Shown here piece by piece: positions 11,735 through 23,459 of a stretch of 64,000 nt of DNA; position 1 is the stretch's first letter, and every line of letters starts with the position of its first letter. The notes under the pieces are model-generated. The model saw only the letters and a list, made by a program, of their open reading frames with translations. It had not been told where the DNA came from and ran no database searches. The translations under genes were made by a program, and so were the position numbers. The DNA is from Rhipicephalus microplus (Eukaryota; Arthropoda; Arachnida; Ixodida; Ixodidae): contig NC_134710.1 of assembly GCF_043290135.1 (NCBI RefSeq), positions 318,764,616-318,828,615 of the forward strand, read 5' to 3'.

Positions 11735-11895
11735 CCGCATCCTTATCCAGAAATGTAGATGCAGGTTCGGATCCTACCGGTGGCAAGTTATCTTTTCGTC
11801 CACCTTCTTTTCTTTGCATTTGCATATCAATTACCTCTAATACCATCCCCTATACGTTCCCTGGCATTATTGTCTGTTAGTTCTCAATAATATTG
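11735..11895 (+). mobile_element. tRNA-derived SINE, second family, head damaged
   Basis: The sequence GCAGGTTCGGATCCTACCGG (B-box region of a tRNA-like head) is followed by GTTATCTTTTCGTCCACC and ends in GTCTGTTAGTTCTCA. The same chain of blocks recurs at 12138-12324, so the two define a family distinct from the Ruka-type. The A-box part is not recognisable here. Confidence 0.6.
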
Positions 11896-12137
11896 TATCT
11901 AACAAAGAAAACGAGCCCTTAAATTTACACTTTTCTTCATTCATAGCGAGGGTCTTGTTCTGGCAGACTTGATGCCTTGAGGTGTTATGCGAGGGAATAT
12001 TGGTCATCTGCCATCTCGTAATAAGAAACAGGCAAGAAAGTGTTCCACACTCACCATAATGGCAACAGGTGACACAGACAGATGCTTTCACGTTTGAATG
12101 CACTTATATACCCTATAAACTAAACGGGGGGATGTCT

Positions 12138-12324
12138 GACACCGTAGCTCAGTGGTAGAGCATTGTACGCATTATTCGAAAGTTGCAGGTTTGGATCCTG
12201 CCGGTGACAAGTTATCTTTTTGTCCACTTTTCTTTCTTCACATTCACATTACAATTACCTCTAAAAACATCTCCTATATACTTCCCCTGGCGTTATTGTC
12301 TGTTAGTTCTCATTAATATTGTGA
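12138..12324 (+). mobile_element. tRNA-derived SINE, second family, with A box
   Basis: The head has CCGTAGCTCAGTGGTAGAGC, a canonical tRNA-like A box, and a degenerate B box GGTTTGGATCC. The body shares CAAGTTATCTTTTTGTCCAC, the following pyrimidine tract and GTCTGTTAGTTCTCA with the copy at 11735-11895. It is not a tRNA gene: no cloverleaf with a balanced acceptor stem is evident and the body continues for about 110 bp. No target duplication was seen. Confidence 0.65.
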
Positions 12325-12721
12325 ATTATTTAGTAATACTGTGAAACCTTGATAATTTGTAACAGCTGCAAATGCGGCATGATCATGCACTAAACGGCAG
12401 TGCGCGTTTACTAGTGCAGTTTAGACCACTTATAATGTAACCCAGTGATCCCACTCCTCCACCTAATCAGATTTACTGCGCCATCTTGATAATATCAATG
12501 AAAATTGTGCCAAACTGCGCCCAAGTCGGATTTGGGAACGTATTTCACCGGCAATAACCACGCCGGCGCATCAAAACATGTGCATCTTGTTCTCGGGGCC
12601 ACTAAAGTCACAATCCAAGGCCTAGAATTATTCCGCTGAATTAACAGTGGTTGCGCGTGCGTCCTAAGTAATCCACGAAGCAATGTTTGGTGCTGATGCA
12701 ACTTCTGTTGTGCAAGTCCAC

Positions 12722-13040
12722 TTAAAGGGCCAGTCAACAGGCTCCAACATTTTTTTACACCCCCAAAACAAGCTCGCGCATCTTTCCTACTGGTGACCAA
12801 CCTCTTTCCACATTCACTGACGTCAGTGACATCTTTCCTATACATGACCACTCTATCCACAGTCAGCGACGTGACGCAACACGCAGCTCGTTGATTGGTG
12901 TAAACGAAGTCTCAACAGTTGCCGATCACCGAGTTGATGTAACTGCGCATGGAAGGAGGTTGATCATGTGTACGAAAAATGCACGAGCTTATTTGGGCGG
13001 TGTAAAAAAAAAAGGTGGAGCCTGGTGACTGGCCCTTTAA
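12722..13040. mobile_element. 319-bp MITE with 25-bp inverted repeats and TTAA ends
   Basis: Terminal inverted repeats at 12722-12746 (TTAAAGGGCCAGTCAACAGG...) and 13016-13040 match at 24 of 25 positions. The outer TTAA on both sides is the target preference of piggyBac-type transposases. No coding capacity. Near-identity of the repeats suggests recent movement. Superfamily assignment is inferred from TTAA alone. Confidence 0.8.
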
Positions 13041-14869
13041 CGGTGAAACGCGTTCGCTGCAGGGGCTCGTGACTTCTAGTCCAATCAGTGAGTGAAACTG
13101 TGGCGGTGATTTGTCCGTGGACTTCTTGATATCGCTGTCTAATTTCCCGGGCTTAGTCACAGAAGAACACATGCACGGTGGAAACGCGTTGACACTTTTC
13201 TTTTAATATACTTTATTCTTGGATCTTCATTCAGAAAATCGTTTTCGTAATTTCTTTCACCAGCTCATCCGCGTTTGTAATCGCTGTTGTGCTAAAAGCT
13301 TCTAAAAACACCCTGCCATTTCGAACTCAAGATTGCTAGGGTCTGTATTCAAAATTCTCGCATACTTTTTTTTAATATCTCGATATTAAAAACATGTTTC
13401 CTGGTCAGAGCAGCTGGAATTCAGTTTTGTTACGCGCAGCTTTCAATAGGGAGGCTGTCGCTGGCCGCTCTGGGGTCAGAAGGCCCATGGTGAAGTGGCT
13501 ACACCTTGTTACACGTTTGCTTCTTACTTTTCAAGGTCAATAGCTAATGCCTAAAAATAATAAACATCACGTCATCTCATTTATTGCTTCGTTTTCTTTG
13601 GAGGGGGGGGGAGGGGGTGGAAGCTGCATCGTTTGAAGGGTGCATTTGTGAGTGCACTATCTCGAGACTTAATGAGACATGCCCGTAAACATTCAGTGCT
13701 ACTATGACCTCTGCTTCCCGTTTAGATAACTGAAAGTGCAAAAACTGCTTCGGCAATCTGAGTGATCATTGTCCCTAAATTTAGCCCGCGTTCATCTGAG
13801 TTATGCTACGTCGTGTCAAAAAGATACTATTTGTTAGTTTCTCTTAGGCTCTTAGCAACGAATGAGATACCAACGGTCTGTTTATCACATTAAGAGTACA
13901 AGACAGGAGGGTATAACAGCCGTCTTTAATGTCTGCTGAATTAGCAAGAGTGCCAGTGATCACACTCAAAGTTCATAAGAATACCCCCCCCCAACCCCCT
14001 TGCGTTCCTAGTTCCTTCCTGCTTTTTGAAGAATGGTAGCCGGTTCCTGTCTGCTTTAGTAACAATCGATGGCAGGCCTGGCAGACAGGGTGATGCCATC
14101 GCATTTGCACTCCGTGCAAAGGAGGTCGATCGGCTCTTTTATTGCGATAGCAATTATATGGACAGTCTCAGCCGGTTTTTGCCATCGCTGCCGCCACTCT
14201 CAGTCACCGTATATGTATCTGTATATATGAAAACTCAAGAAAGAAAGAAAAAAAAAAAGCCGCTCGCACTGGGCACCCAGCTCGTCAGAATGCGCCGATG
14301 CGCGTTTATCTCCCTGACGTACTTTACCCCGTGAAGGGGGGAGGGGGTTAGATGCTTGTGTGCATGCGTTTATCCTTCGGTGGGGAGAATTGTGTGCCTT
14401 CAGCTTTCACTGTAACGATTGCGTTAGTTCGTTTGTTGCTGGGCCCAACTCAAAGTTTATTTTGCTGGCTGCACAGGCCCCGTTTGCAAAAAGAGCGTGC
14501 TTTTCATACACAGCGAAGTATAACAACTGTGACACTTGCTACTTTGCACTCACTTGTGACTACGTTTTGTACATAGCTTTTGTTTAAACAGCACGTTAAG
14601 TGTTGAGCGGTAAACATTGTTAGTTCGCTCTTGTCCTGTGTATGCTGTTTTCGTGCGTCATTTGTGCGTGAGCAGCGCGCTGCACGTTTCGATCTGCTTG
14701 CCGTTCTCAGTGTTACATTCCAAGTTGTTGCTATCGTATTCATTGCTTGGCCCTTGCGGCGAAACTGTGACTTTATTATCTCTGCTTTAGCTGCGTTGAG
14801 CTGTGTTCTCTGCTCCAGACAAACTAAGTCGTCTATGTTAGCTTACGAATCCCAAGAAGGAGGTGCAAC
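13041..14869. other. Repeat-derived spacer, no gene supported
   Basis: G-rich (13601-13620) and C-rich (13982-14000) tracts are present. At 14139-14160 TTTATTGCGATAGCAATTATA is the inverse of TTGTAATTACTATCGCAATAAA at 15811-15833, which could be the two ends of a decayed DNA element enclosing the Penelope fragment. Frames of 60-100 codons here lack recognisable domains. Confidence 0.35.
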
Positions 14870-15400
14870 CCACTTATGGAAAGAAGCATGTTACTAAGTT
14901 TGTTGAATGTTCCCTAGCCGTCGTCTACACCTTTCTGCTGTCGTGGGGCACGGTTTACATAGGACAGACTGGTAGGTGTGTTAAAGACCGCTTGCGCGAG
15001 CACATTTACAATGTGAAAAACTAGATTTCTTCTGGTGGTTTCTGGCTATGCATTGTAAGTCATGTGCATGCACTCCGTTTTTTGACCAGTGTGTTATCTT
15101 GGGCCGCAGTCATAATCAGTTGACGTGGGAAATTATTTAGGCGAACGCTATCGCAAAATGTGCGGAGCTGTTTGTGAGTATGCCGTCTGGGGCCTTATTT
15201 GAAAATAAGCTCAATTTTCTGGAATGTGTGCTGTGAAGAGCTGATATAGGATTGTTAATTTAATTTCAGATCACAACTAGGCTTTCTTGGTAACGTGTAC
15301 TGTTCCACATGTTTACAGTTTTGTCATGTGTGCGGCGTCACGTGGAATGTACTATGTAATGTCTTGTAAGGGTACGCAATAAACAAGAGTTGGAAGCTAG
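14870..15400 (+). pseudogene. Penelope-like element, GIY-YIG endonuclease end
   Basis: This is the C-terminal endonuclease domain of a Penelope-like retroelement. The first frame reads TVYIGQTGRCVKDRLREH at about 14950-15005, with the YIG catalytic core and following Arg; in another frame PFFDQCVILGRSHNQLTWEII and SMPSGALFENKLNFLE follow, ending at TGA 15233-15235. A stop at about 15022 and a frame change break the copy. AATAAAC at about 15378 may be the polyadenylation signal. The reverse transcriptase part upstream is lost or unrecognisable. The family identity rests on the YIGQTGR and GRSHNQL blocks in the right order and spacing. Confidence 0.75.
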
Positions 15401-17459
15401 TGCTTACGCTGTGATCTGTTTTTTCCCCTTCTTGACTGTATAGCATCTTTTTCTTCACACTCAAACTGGGCTGTGCTAAAGCAGTATCATTTTATCATGC
15501 ATCACCTCGCCTAGTCAGCAGTACTTACGTTCTTCACCCCTGCTCGCGTGCTTTTGCCGACTTGTAAAGCACACAATGCGCGGGGGGATGTTATCGATTG
15601 GGATATTACAAAAAACATGATGGTGACTGCCAGAGGCACAGCCAGGCGGAGGGTGGGGTCACATCGAGACAAGCCCCCCCTTTCCAAAATATTTTTTTTG
15701 CCATGGCATATATATAGCCCAATATTACCATTTGCATGCCCCCCCTTCAGATAAAGGTGCACTCCCGCCCCCCAAAATTACCTACGCCCCTGGCGATGGC
15801 AACGACCGGTCGAGTATGTCCTTGTAATTACTATCGCAATAAAAAAAATTTATCTCGCCTTCTAGTCGTTTTAGGCGACTAGAAGGTGCCTGTGAGGTAC
15901 ACTGTGAGGTTCTTTTTTCTTTATGCACTGCTTTCTAGAACACTGCAGGGGGATTTTGGAGTATACACCGAATGCCCTAGCCACATAAAACATCGCTGCA
16001 AAAGGAAAACGAAGTTTCTTAAATCGTGTAGTTTCAGCACAGAGAGATGAGTGCCGGACGAGGTTGGCTTTATAAGACTAGCTAAATGACGTCCTGTTAA
16101 GCCCAGCAGTATAGTCGGTTGTGAAGAAAAAGAACCTTTCTATATCCTTGGAGTCGTCTAAAGGAAATGCAGTTGCGACTGTGTGTGTCTCTAGTGTCGT
16201 ACGTCGCAGTGTTTGTCTATGTCACACACTTCGGGTGAGGCCCCGCCAATCCAACATCGTCCTGCGGCAGACTCGCAGGCTTCCACTCTACGCTTCGGCC
16301 TGCGACGCCTAATAGGCCTCGAAGTGGTACACCTCAAATTTATTTGCAGGTTGGTCGACCCGTGCGGGGTTGCACGTGTGGTGATGTATGTGCCTGACCG
16401 ACACACTCATAGAGCAGACACGGACATTTGCTTAAACAAACACAAGCATTTAATTAAAACAAGGCCAATGGCAAGAGATTACAGAAAATTTACGGAGGAA
16501 AAGAACTGATACGCGATGAGAAGAACAACAAAGCAAACTATGCTAGCTGTAAAAGACACTACAAGAGGTACAAACAAAAAACAAATATCTGGAATGTTAA
16601 TAAAATAAGAACATGATAAAACTGAAGGAGATATAGAGAAAATTTACTAGAACACGATCATGGTCGCGCTTCTGAATTTCTAAGTGCAATGCAGTGCACA
16701 TAACTACAATTAATTAAAAGCTGGTTATATTAAATAATAGTTTAAAAAAGTCACAATAAAAAGTTCCTTACCAGGCCAGCTCTTGGTACACGTAGGGTAG
16801 TTGACACGGTGTCGCTGAAGATCTCGCCAGCTTAGTAGACGACGAGGGTGCCCGGTATTGCAGCTGTCTTAATACGTTGCGCGGGTCACTCCATGCTCGC
16901 CGCCTATGCGAGACACGCGACACCGACGACCGCACTTCTTGCTGGCTACATGTCAACTGCTGATTCCGATGCAGTCCAAACTCTTTTGGGACGTCCCGTC
17001 TCCTCTCGAGGTCGTTTCTTTTTCTTCGAACACGTTTCTCCTTTCGGTACAGGTGTAGAGAAGACGCGGCGGCGCTGCCGCTGCGTCGCCAGTCGCCGGT
17101 TGTCATCTACCCAAGACAAAAGCGCCCTTCCTTGGACAATAGAGCGTGCGGGCGAAATGAAAATCGCAGTCGTTTGTGACAGTCTACCATATATACTGAT
17201 AACCACGTAGGTGTATAGAATGTTATTTCATGAAGTACAATTATATTCAACCAGTGTTTTGTTTATTTGCTACAAAAATAATCATTGAACAAGTTTTTTC
17301 AGAATGGCCAACATAATGATGCCAATATTTTTGCATCAACTAAAATAGGGAGTGCTCCTAAGATGACTGGCTTCTTGAGATTTTAAATGAATGGAAATAT
17401 TTCTAGCTCTTCACAAAAGACAAGAGCCCCAAAATAATTATTCATGCCTTTGAATATAA
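15401..17459. other. Repeat-derived stretch without a supported gene
   Basis: C-rich and low-complexity patches occur at 15667-15675, 15738-15746 and 15766-15772. Opposed frames of 86-120 codons at 16768-17210 overlap one another and have no recognisable motif. The 16370-16640 part is AT-rich and unremarkable. Some of this is probably transposon sequence whose ends I could not place. Confidence 0.4.
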
Positions 17460-17650
17460 ATGAAACTTGCTTCTCCTCCAGGATGTGAAGTTAGCTGCTC
17501 CAGATTGCTCCAAAATGGAAAATTTTACTGTTCCAAAGTGCTCCAAAATGGGAAATTTTCCTGCTCCATTGTGCTTCTCAATAGTAACTTTTGCTGCTCC
17601 GAAGTGCTCCAAAATGAAAATTTTACTGCTCCCGAAATTGCTAAAAACCA
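17460..17650. repeat. Degenerate minisatellite, unit about 45 bp (GCTCCAAAATG)
   Basis: The string (A/G)GTGCTCCAAAATG(G)AAAATTTTACTG is repeated about four times with small changes (17507-17640). The repetition produces spurious open frames in several phases. A related but more eroded series (GCTCCAAAAC, GCTTCAAAATGGCATT) occurs at 20225-20400. Confidence 0.7.
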
Positions 17651-17664
17651 CGGTGGCATCACTG

Positions 17665-19491
17665 TATAGTGCAGAACTGGTGACAACGCGTTCTTTTTAG
17701 ACTCTCGTTTACCCTCCCATAGAACTCCATGTATACCTATACAACTTATTGTGCAGTCCGCCAAGCTGAAAGACCGGTTATAATGCAGTTGCCAGAAAAT
17801 CTTGATGTGATAAATGCGATAGCAAGTGCACATCTGAAAGGAGGCGCGCTGGATGCGACGCTGGGGAGCGAGTGAGGAGGTCGCATTATCGAGGGGGGGT
17901 GAACGAACAAAGGTCGGGGGGGGGGGGGGGAGAAAGAGAAAAGGAAAAAAAAAAAATTGGTTCCAAATCTGCATTTTACACCGCAAATGTAGTCGAAAGA
18001 CGATAGTCTTGCATATGCAGAGAGTGAACAAAACGTTTATTTGATGTTCTGCCCAAGAAAATCGGTGAATGGTATTCTGCAGGCGCTACGTTAGAGTGCC
18101 TCGAGCGTGTAGCGGAGGCGAACGAGCGCATCAAGGCCTGTTAGACACAAGTGCCATCTGGCAGTTGTCTTCAAAAACGAAGGCGTGTAGCCCGTGGAGA
18201 AACATGCGCGCCAGTCTCGGAGGTGATAAGGTGTAGAACGCAAAGCGACGGGCAGGTGCCACCACTGTGACGTCGTAGAAAAGCGTTGGAAACAACTTTT
18301 TGAGCATTGCAATGCACTGTCAGCACAGCACGCTAGAACGCTACATACCTTAGAGTTACTTGTGTGTGTCTCTTCTAGTGTAAAGGCAGACATACAAAAC
18401 TTCGAAGTGACATACAAAACTTCGGAGTGTTGTTATGGTGCTTCAGAGATGCACAGTAATTGCTTTTTAATTGACAATTGCACAACTATGAACGCTAAAC
18501 CTTGAGCAATATTGGTGGGCGCTGCGAATGGGGTTGGCCATTCAGTGCGGTTTGAGGTATCGTTAGGGTGGACAAATAGACGAATGTACAGACAGACAGA
18601 CAGACCGAAATTTTTTTGTCGAAGGTCCCCAAGAATTTTCTCGGGGACGGATAAGCCATTCCCCCGGCACTGACGCTGCTGTGTACTAGCGTTGCTAGTG
18701 GGACTCTGGCCGCGCGCTGCTCGACATGGCACATGCGATCCTGTCCTTATCAGCTGCGCTAAACAGTTTGCTGTCTGGTAAAGGGTCGTCGTTATTGAAC
18801 TTGCTACAGATATCGCGTTTGCTACCTCGTCCGCAAGTTTAAAACCTTTTATGACTTTATGACGCGAGCTTTCATCTTTGCTGCTAGTGCGCTGCCTACA
18901 TTGCTTTTCGGGTTTTCGTCGTTGATCTCCCGGCCGTGAACACGAACTTCGTATCACGCACGCTGTTCTTGGTTCTGTGCTTGAGTGTGATTTTTTCAAT
19001 GCCGGATCATCATGTCTTAGGCAAACTTCCCACGACTACATACCAAACGGCATGCTAGGTCCAATCGGCATTCCTGCGTTTCGGTAGCGATTGCGTGCTA
19101 TTCAAGTTGCTGTTTAATACGGAATCAACGAAACTCTATTTGGTGGCTTCACTTGACGGGAAGTTTCTGTGTAATGCGCATAAACGACGTGGTCTTGGAA
19201 GTAGTTGGTGAATTTTTGCAATGGAGCTTTTTTTGCTACACCTCCCCTTTTTCATTCATTTCGTTGGCAACACGTGTCTTAGGATGATATTTTTTTTTAA
19301 TTCGGGAATTTCAACAGTTGTAAGCACCATGCACTGCATGCTTCAATTTTCGGACACAGGTAGCTGCATGCTCAACATGTTTTGCACAAATGTGGCCCTT
19401 GAATAAGACTGTCTTGGTTATAATGGGGTACCGCTTATAGTGCGGATATTCGCTACTCCCGTGACTTACGTTATTAGCGTTCACTACTGTA
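17665..19491. mobile_element. pogo/Tigger-like DNA element, copy A (interrupted)
   Basis: Blocks throughout this stretch align by eye with the complete copy at 25624-27136, for example GGTTATAATGCAGT, CTGAAAGGAG, CTTATCAGCTGCGCT, and ACTTCGTATCA followed by CGCTGTTCTTGGTT. The right end CTACTGTA (19491) and the internal GGTTATAATGGGG are the ends of the same family. The left end is shortened: about 30 bp between TAGTGCAG repeats is missing. Copy A is about 300 bp longer because a foreign block sits at 17956-18660. No intact transposase; the open frame on the minus strand (18433-18999) has no recognisable domain. Confidence 0.6.
17956..18660. repeat. Foreign block inserted in pogo-like copy A
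   Basis: This block is absent at the corresponding point of copy B (about 25930-26040). It starts at an A12 run followed by TTGGTTCCAAATCTGC and includes a (GACA)n microsatellite at about 18588-18603. The same A-run plus TTGGTTCC junction recurs at 9697-9720. I think this is a tick retroposon oriented to the minus strand, but I cannot name it; the right boundary is approximate. Confidence 0.4.
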
Positions 19492-20224
19492 CAAATGTGC
19501 ATCTCCTAACATCCGCAGTTGCCACCAACAAATAAATACAGTACCACACCAGATGATGTCAAAAGTACCCACCTTAAAGTCTCTTTTTCTTTTTGCCAAA
19601 TTTCGGAAAGGATACTAGACTGGCACTTCTGCATCATTGTTTTATAGCGCGCAGTGGCGACGCCGACGAGCATTTTGAAACTATTAGAGAGTGTGGGATA
19701 CGCAGCGACTGAGATAGTGACAGAACGGACACTATAGGCTTTTCACGATACACATGTGTGCTTTTATACCGCGATCTGATACTAAGCGACAACTGACAGT
19801 TTCATGAACACACGGAGCAGTCGCGTGGACTTCATCATCTCCTGGTTAGTTTCGTGCTGCACGGCTCCTATGCTGCCCACACCGTCGCTGCCTTGCGGCT
19901 CGCTGTACTGTGCGCGCAGATTTGCCGTCTCGATTGCTTGTCCCCACTACGCTCCAGACTGAGCACAGATGAGCAGAGTAATGTGTTTAATTAAGTGGGG
20001 ATAACAAACTGCAAGCACAGTGTACTGTGATTATAAAGTGGTCATGAAAACAAGAGATAGGGATTGCTTGTTTCTTGTTTTCTCTGAGTTCTCTGTCAGC
20101 TGTGATGTTTATGGTGGGAACTCACACCCACACTTGTGGGTGGTAAGTCTAGTATAGTAAGCACCCTAGTACTGAATGTTTAGGGAACAACTTTTTTTAC
20201 CAAAAATAATTTTGACTGACGATG
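19492..20224. other. Spacer, no gene seen
   Basis: Nothing recognisable beyond short uncorroborated frames. Confidence 0.4.
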
Positions 20225-20450
20225 ATGTTTGACCCTAGAAAGCTGCCCCAAAACTAACCGGCATTGTTCCAAAACACACCTTGTGGTGGTCCAAACCAGC
20301 TCCAAAACTCCCCTTTTACTGCGCCATAGCTGCTTCAAAATGGCATTATTTTTGCTCCCTGAGCTGCTCACAAACACTAAATTCACTTCCACCCCTGAAT
20401 AATTCAAAGCAACATTCGGGGGGGGGGGGGGGGGGGTTGGGGGGGGTTGG
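20225..20450. repeat. Eroded GCTCCAAAA minisatellite and G19 run
   Basis: Degenerate units like those at 17460-17650 occupy 20225-20400. They are followed by 19 consecutive G (20418-20436), then GG-TT-GGGGGG-TT-GG, which could form a G-quadruplex on the plus strand. Confidence 0.6.
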
Positions 20451-20559
20451 AGAGGATTCTGAAGCATTAGGCTTGCCCAAATAGTGCATTTTCAGAAAAA
20501 AAAAAGGGTGATAAATTCATTTTAACATTTAAGTGGGCCTTCGAGACAGTGTGGCTTTG

Positions 20560-20850
20560 CAATAGAAATTTTTACGGCTTAGCAGCTCTTCTCTGCAGTG
20601 AAACCACCTTTACAGAAAGGTATATGTGAACCAATATAATTTAAATAAATGCTTTCATGGCTTAGCACCACTTTGCTGCAGTGAAACGACCTTTACGGGG
20701 GTTACACGCAGACTTGTATATATCTATTCGTTCATTTCGAATAGTCTGAAATTTTCAGTAATTTAAATTCGAATCAAAGCAAATTCAAATACTGTGATAT
20801 TTGTTCGACTTTTCGAAGTATTCAAATATTTGCACAAGCCTACTAAGCAT
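20560..20850. repeat. AT-rich palindromic repeat with an internal duplication
   Basis: Two imperfect copies of a block (GGCTTAGCA...CTGCAGTGAAAC(C/G)ACCTTTAC) occur at about 20575-20612 and 20660-20698. They are followed by TTCGAATA-type palindromes ending in CAAATATTTGCACAAGCCT. The segment at 47274-47515 carries the same features in the opposite order (GAATATTCGAA then GGTAGTTTCACTGTAG), so they look like inverted copies of one repeat. Confidence 0.45.
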
Positions 20851-21744
20851 GTGCTTATGAAAAATAGCAACATGAAAGTGTTTCCTTTCGCTAGGTTGAT
20901 GAAGGCTGGTGGGATTGTATTTCATAGTTGTCTTATCAAAAATGAGCCAATGCAGAGGTCGAATGGTATTAGTACGTAATTTGGTGCACCAAAGTGTTGC
21001 CGAAAACCCTTGCATATGAAAGGCAAAGATGCTATTTCCTCAGCCTCTCCTACTCTTTCAACTTTTGTGGAATCCCAATTGAAGTGGCAGACAAGGTTGT
21101 GCTCCCTTCGAGTTTGGAGTTACAAATCTGCCTCACAGACATCAAGCTAGAAAAAATTAGAATTTTGGATGCTCAAAATCTTCGCTGTTCGATTTTTAAT
21201 ATTTACTATCCAAATTTCAAGTCAGCAACAGCATTAATTGACCTCCCACCGCTACCTCTGCCACGTCTATTATCTCCATGTTAGGACCAGCATTTTGTCA
21301 AGTCATAACAGTTATAATAGTAGCGGAACCTGAAAGGCAGCTTTGCCACAATACGAGAATGTGATGAGGTGAAGCATATTAAAGATCTGAAGAGATTATT
21401 TTCAATGTGATGTTGACATTATTTGTCTTTGGGAAGTTCGAATAGTAAAAATTCCAGTGCGAATGGAATTGAAAAGCAAATACTATTAAGAAAAAAAACT
21501 TGAATTTTGATATATTTGCAGGCTCTTACTATGTATTGAATATAAATAGTAAGGGTGTGCATACTAAACATCTGTCTGTTTTTAGCAAACATTTCCATAA
21601 TCTTTGCACTATATGTCCATTGCGGTTTTTGTACCATTGAACCCTAACTATGATAACAAAATGAAGATTTACGTGTTTGTTGAGACAGCTGCAAAACAGC
21701 CAGAGAGGGGGTATTTAGAGAGTATGAACTTTATATGTTTTCAG

Positions 21745-21846
21745 CACAAGTAGTCAGGCCTGTGGAAGTCGGAAGCAGGAGACTACCAGTGACATGAAGA
21801 GCAGCAGTGTAGACAAACGAAGGAGCTCTCATCGCAGCAGGGACAG
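21745..21846 (+). CDS. Drosha: Drosha, RS-region exon (first exon visible)
   Basis: Drosha is the nuclear RNase III that, with its partner Pasha/DGCR8, cuts primary microRNAs. This 102-nt exon follows TTTTCAG (AG 21743-21744) and ends at AG|GTATGG (donor 21847). It encodes 33 whole codons including KSSSVDKRRSSHRSRD, the start of an RS-rich tract. It ends two bases into a codon, and the next exon supplies the third base (AG+G = Arg), so the phase join is exact. The acceptor is the least certain point: CAG at 21755-21757 is an alternative, and no upstream exon is available to test the phase. The assignment to Drosha depends on the four exons downstream. Confidence 0.7.
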
Positions 21847-23459
21847 GTATGGGTATGATTTGTTTAGACTTTTTACCACGTTAATGCTCCATAAATTTTA
21901 CTCTTTCTTACATTTCACTTTTGTTTTCAAGTGCACTTCTGAGCAAAACTACCTATACTTTAGGCTTGGCAGAAAAAAAAAAAAAAACTTGATTCAGATA
22001 CACAAACTGAAGTTGATGTGGTAATGCCAAGTTCATACTGTAGTTGTCGATCTCAAGATTTGTTCATGGGTAGAGAAGAAAAAATTGGCTATATCAATTA
22101 ATTACTGTATTTACTGACATAATCCTCGGACTTGTATAATTCTCATACTCCCTCTCCCTCACATTGCCCAGCAAAAATATGATTGTTTTTTTTTTTCCGA
22201 GAGTCCCTAAAATTGCAAAAGAAATGTCCTCTGCTCCTTGGAACCATTGATAATAGTGCACAAAACCTAGCACCATCTCTTAAGCATGATGCATGCTATA
22301 TACGCACAAGCATGACCTACGAGATAACGGCGCGCGCCACTGATGTCAGAGGTCATGGCACGAGCCTCAGTCTAATTTAAGCCAAGCCAAAGTGGCAAGT
22401 GCGCATTGCTGCGTGTATTGTATGTTGTGTTCATTCTGTAGTTACCAGGACCCCCTCTATAAAATTAGTGACCTGCTCACACTGGCTCTCTCTATGGCTG
22501 CGAGTGACCCCCAACTTTAGGGGTCACATGATTACTTAGTTACCAAAAGTGTCGAGAAAGGCCACCTCAACTTACCCCCATAGCAGCCGACGTGACAACT
22601 CAAGAAAGGCGTAGCTCTCTCGAAATGGCTACCACAGTACAAATGTGCAGCGGCAGGTATTTTGTTTCCTTTATTTAGGAACTTTCTTAAGGGCCTCAAA
22701 CTGTTTTACTAGTGTGTAGAGACATGGCCGAGAACGTCTAGTTGGCTCATTTGTGACATGCATTGGCTCAGTTCAGTGGTCTCATCAGTTACTTAACTCG
22801 GCTGCTGTGCATGTGTGCTGTAAAGAACTTTCTTCTGCCGCTTTGTGGTGTACATTCACACGTACTTCATCATGACACCTTTGTTCATAAGTCGGCAATG
22901 TAACGGGAATGGCAGTGGGAGTCCAGTGGTGTGCGACAAGCGGTTCTCACAGGTTGTCACCCTTTAAATAAAAACATTCATGGCACTTGGTACTTGGTAC
23001 TTGAGACCTGACATCATTTCAATGTCTCTATGATCGAAGTCTGTCATCCATCATCACGGAAGTAGACCTCTCTGATGACTATTCTAGCCATGTAGTTTAT
23101 ACTGCCCTTTAGCATGTAGAGGAGGGCCGAAACTGCAATGCTCGCATTTTTGTTTCTTGTAGCCCATTCAATCATCCGAGTCTCAGTTTCAGAGCTGAAG
23201 CGTTTTCGCACATGTATCAGTACGAGATCACGAATTACGTGAAATGCGACTAGCTACAGGCACATTCTTTTATAAAGTAGCGTAAGCTACGTTTAACCAT
23301 GGCTGAAATGCTTAACTTACCATTATATGCATTATGCGGGCCCAGCTGCTCAATTTACCATACACTTATTTTGTTACAAGCACTGGCCTTTCATCATTTG
23401 TTTCAATGAAACCAGCGCACTTATGCTATTTACAAGAGCAAAATGCAAATGCATCTTAT
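21847..23459. other. Drosha intron, no other gene seen
   Basis: AT-rich intron sequence. 22110-22150 (TGTATTTACTGACATAATCC) faintly resembles the 5299-9026 transposon end. GGTACTTGGTACTTG at about 22986 is a short direct repeat. Nothing else is recognisable. Confidence 0.45.

Noticed and set aside
12138..12215. tRNA gene
   Set aside because: A-box sequence is good, but the B box is degenerate, an acceptor stem does not pair and a SINE body follows.
16768..17210. Opposed frames of 86-120 codons, basic composition
   Set aside because: Both strands are open over the same bases and no motif is seen. No support for a gene.
17460..17700. Several overlapping open frames
   Set aside because: They arise from a 45-bp minisatellite that stays open in more than one frame.
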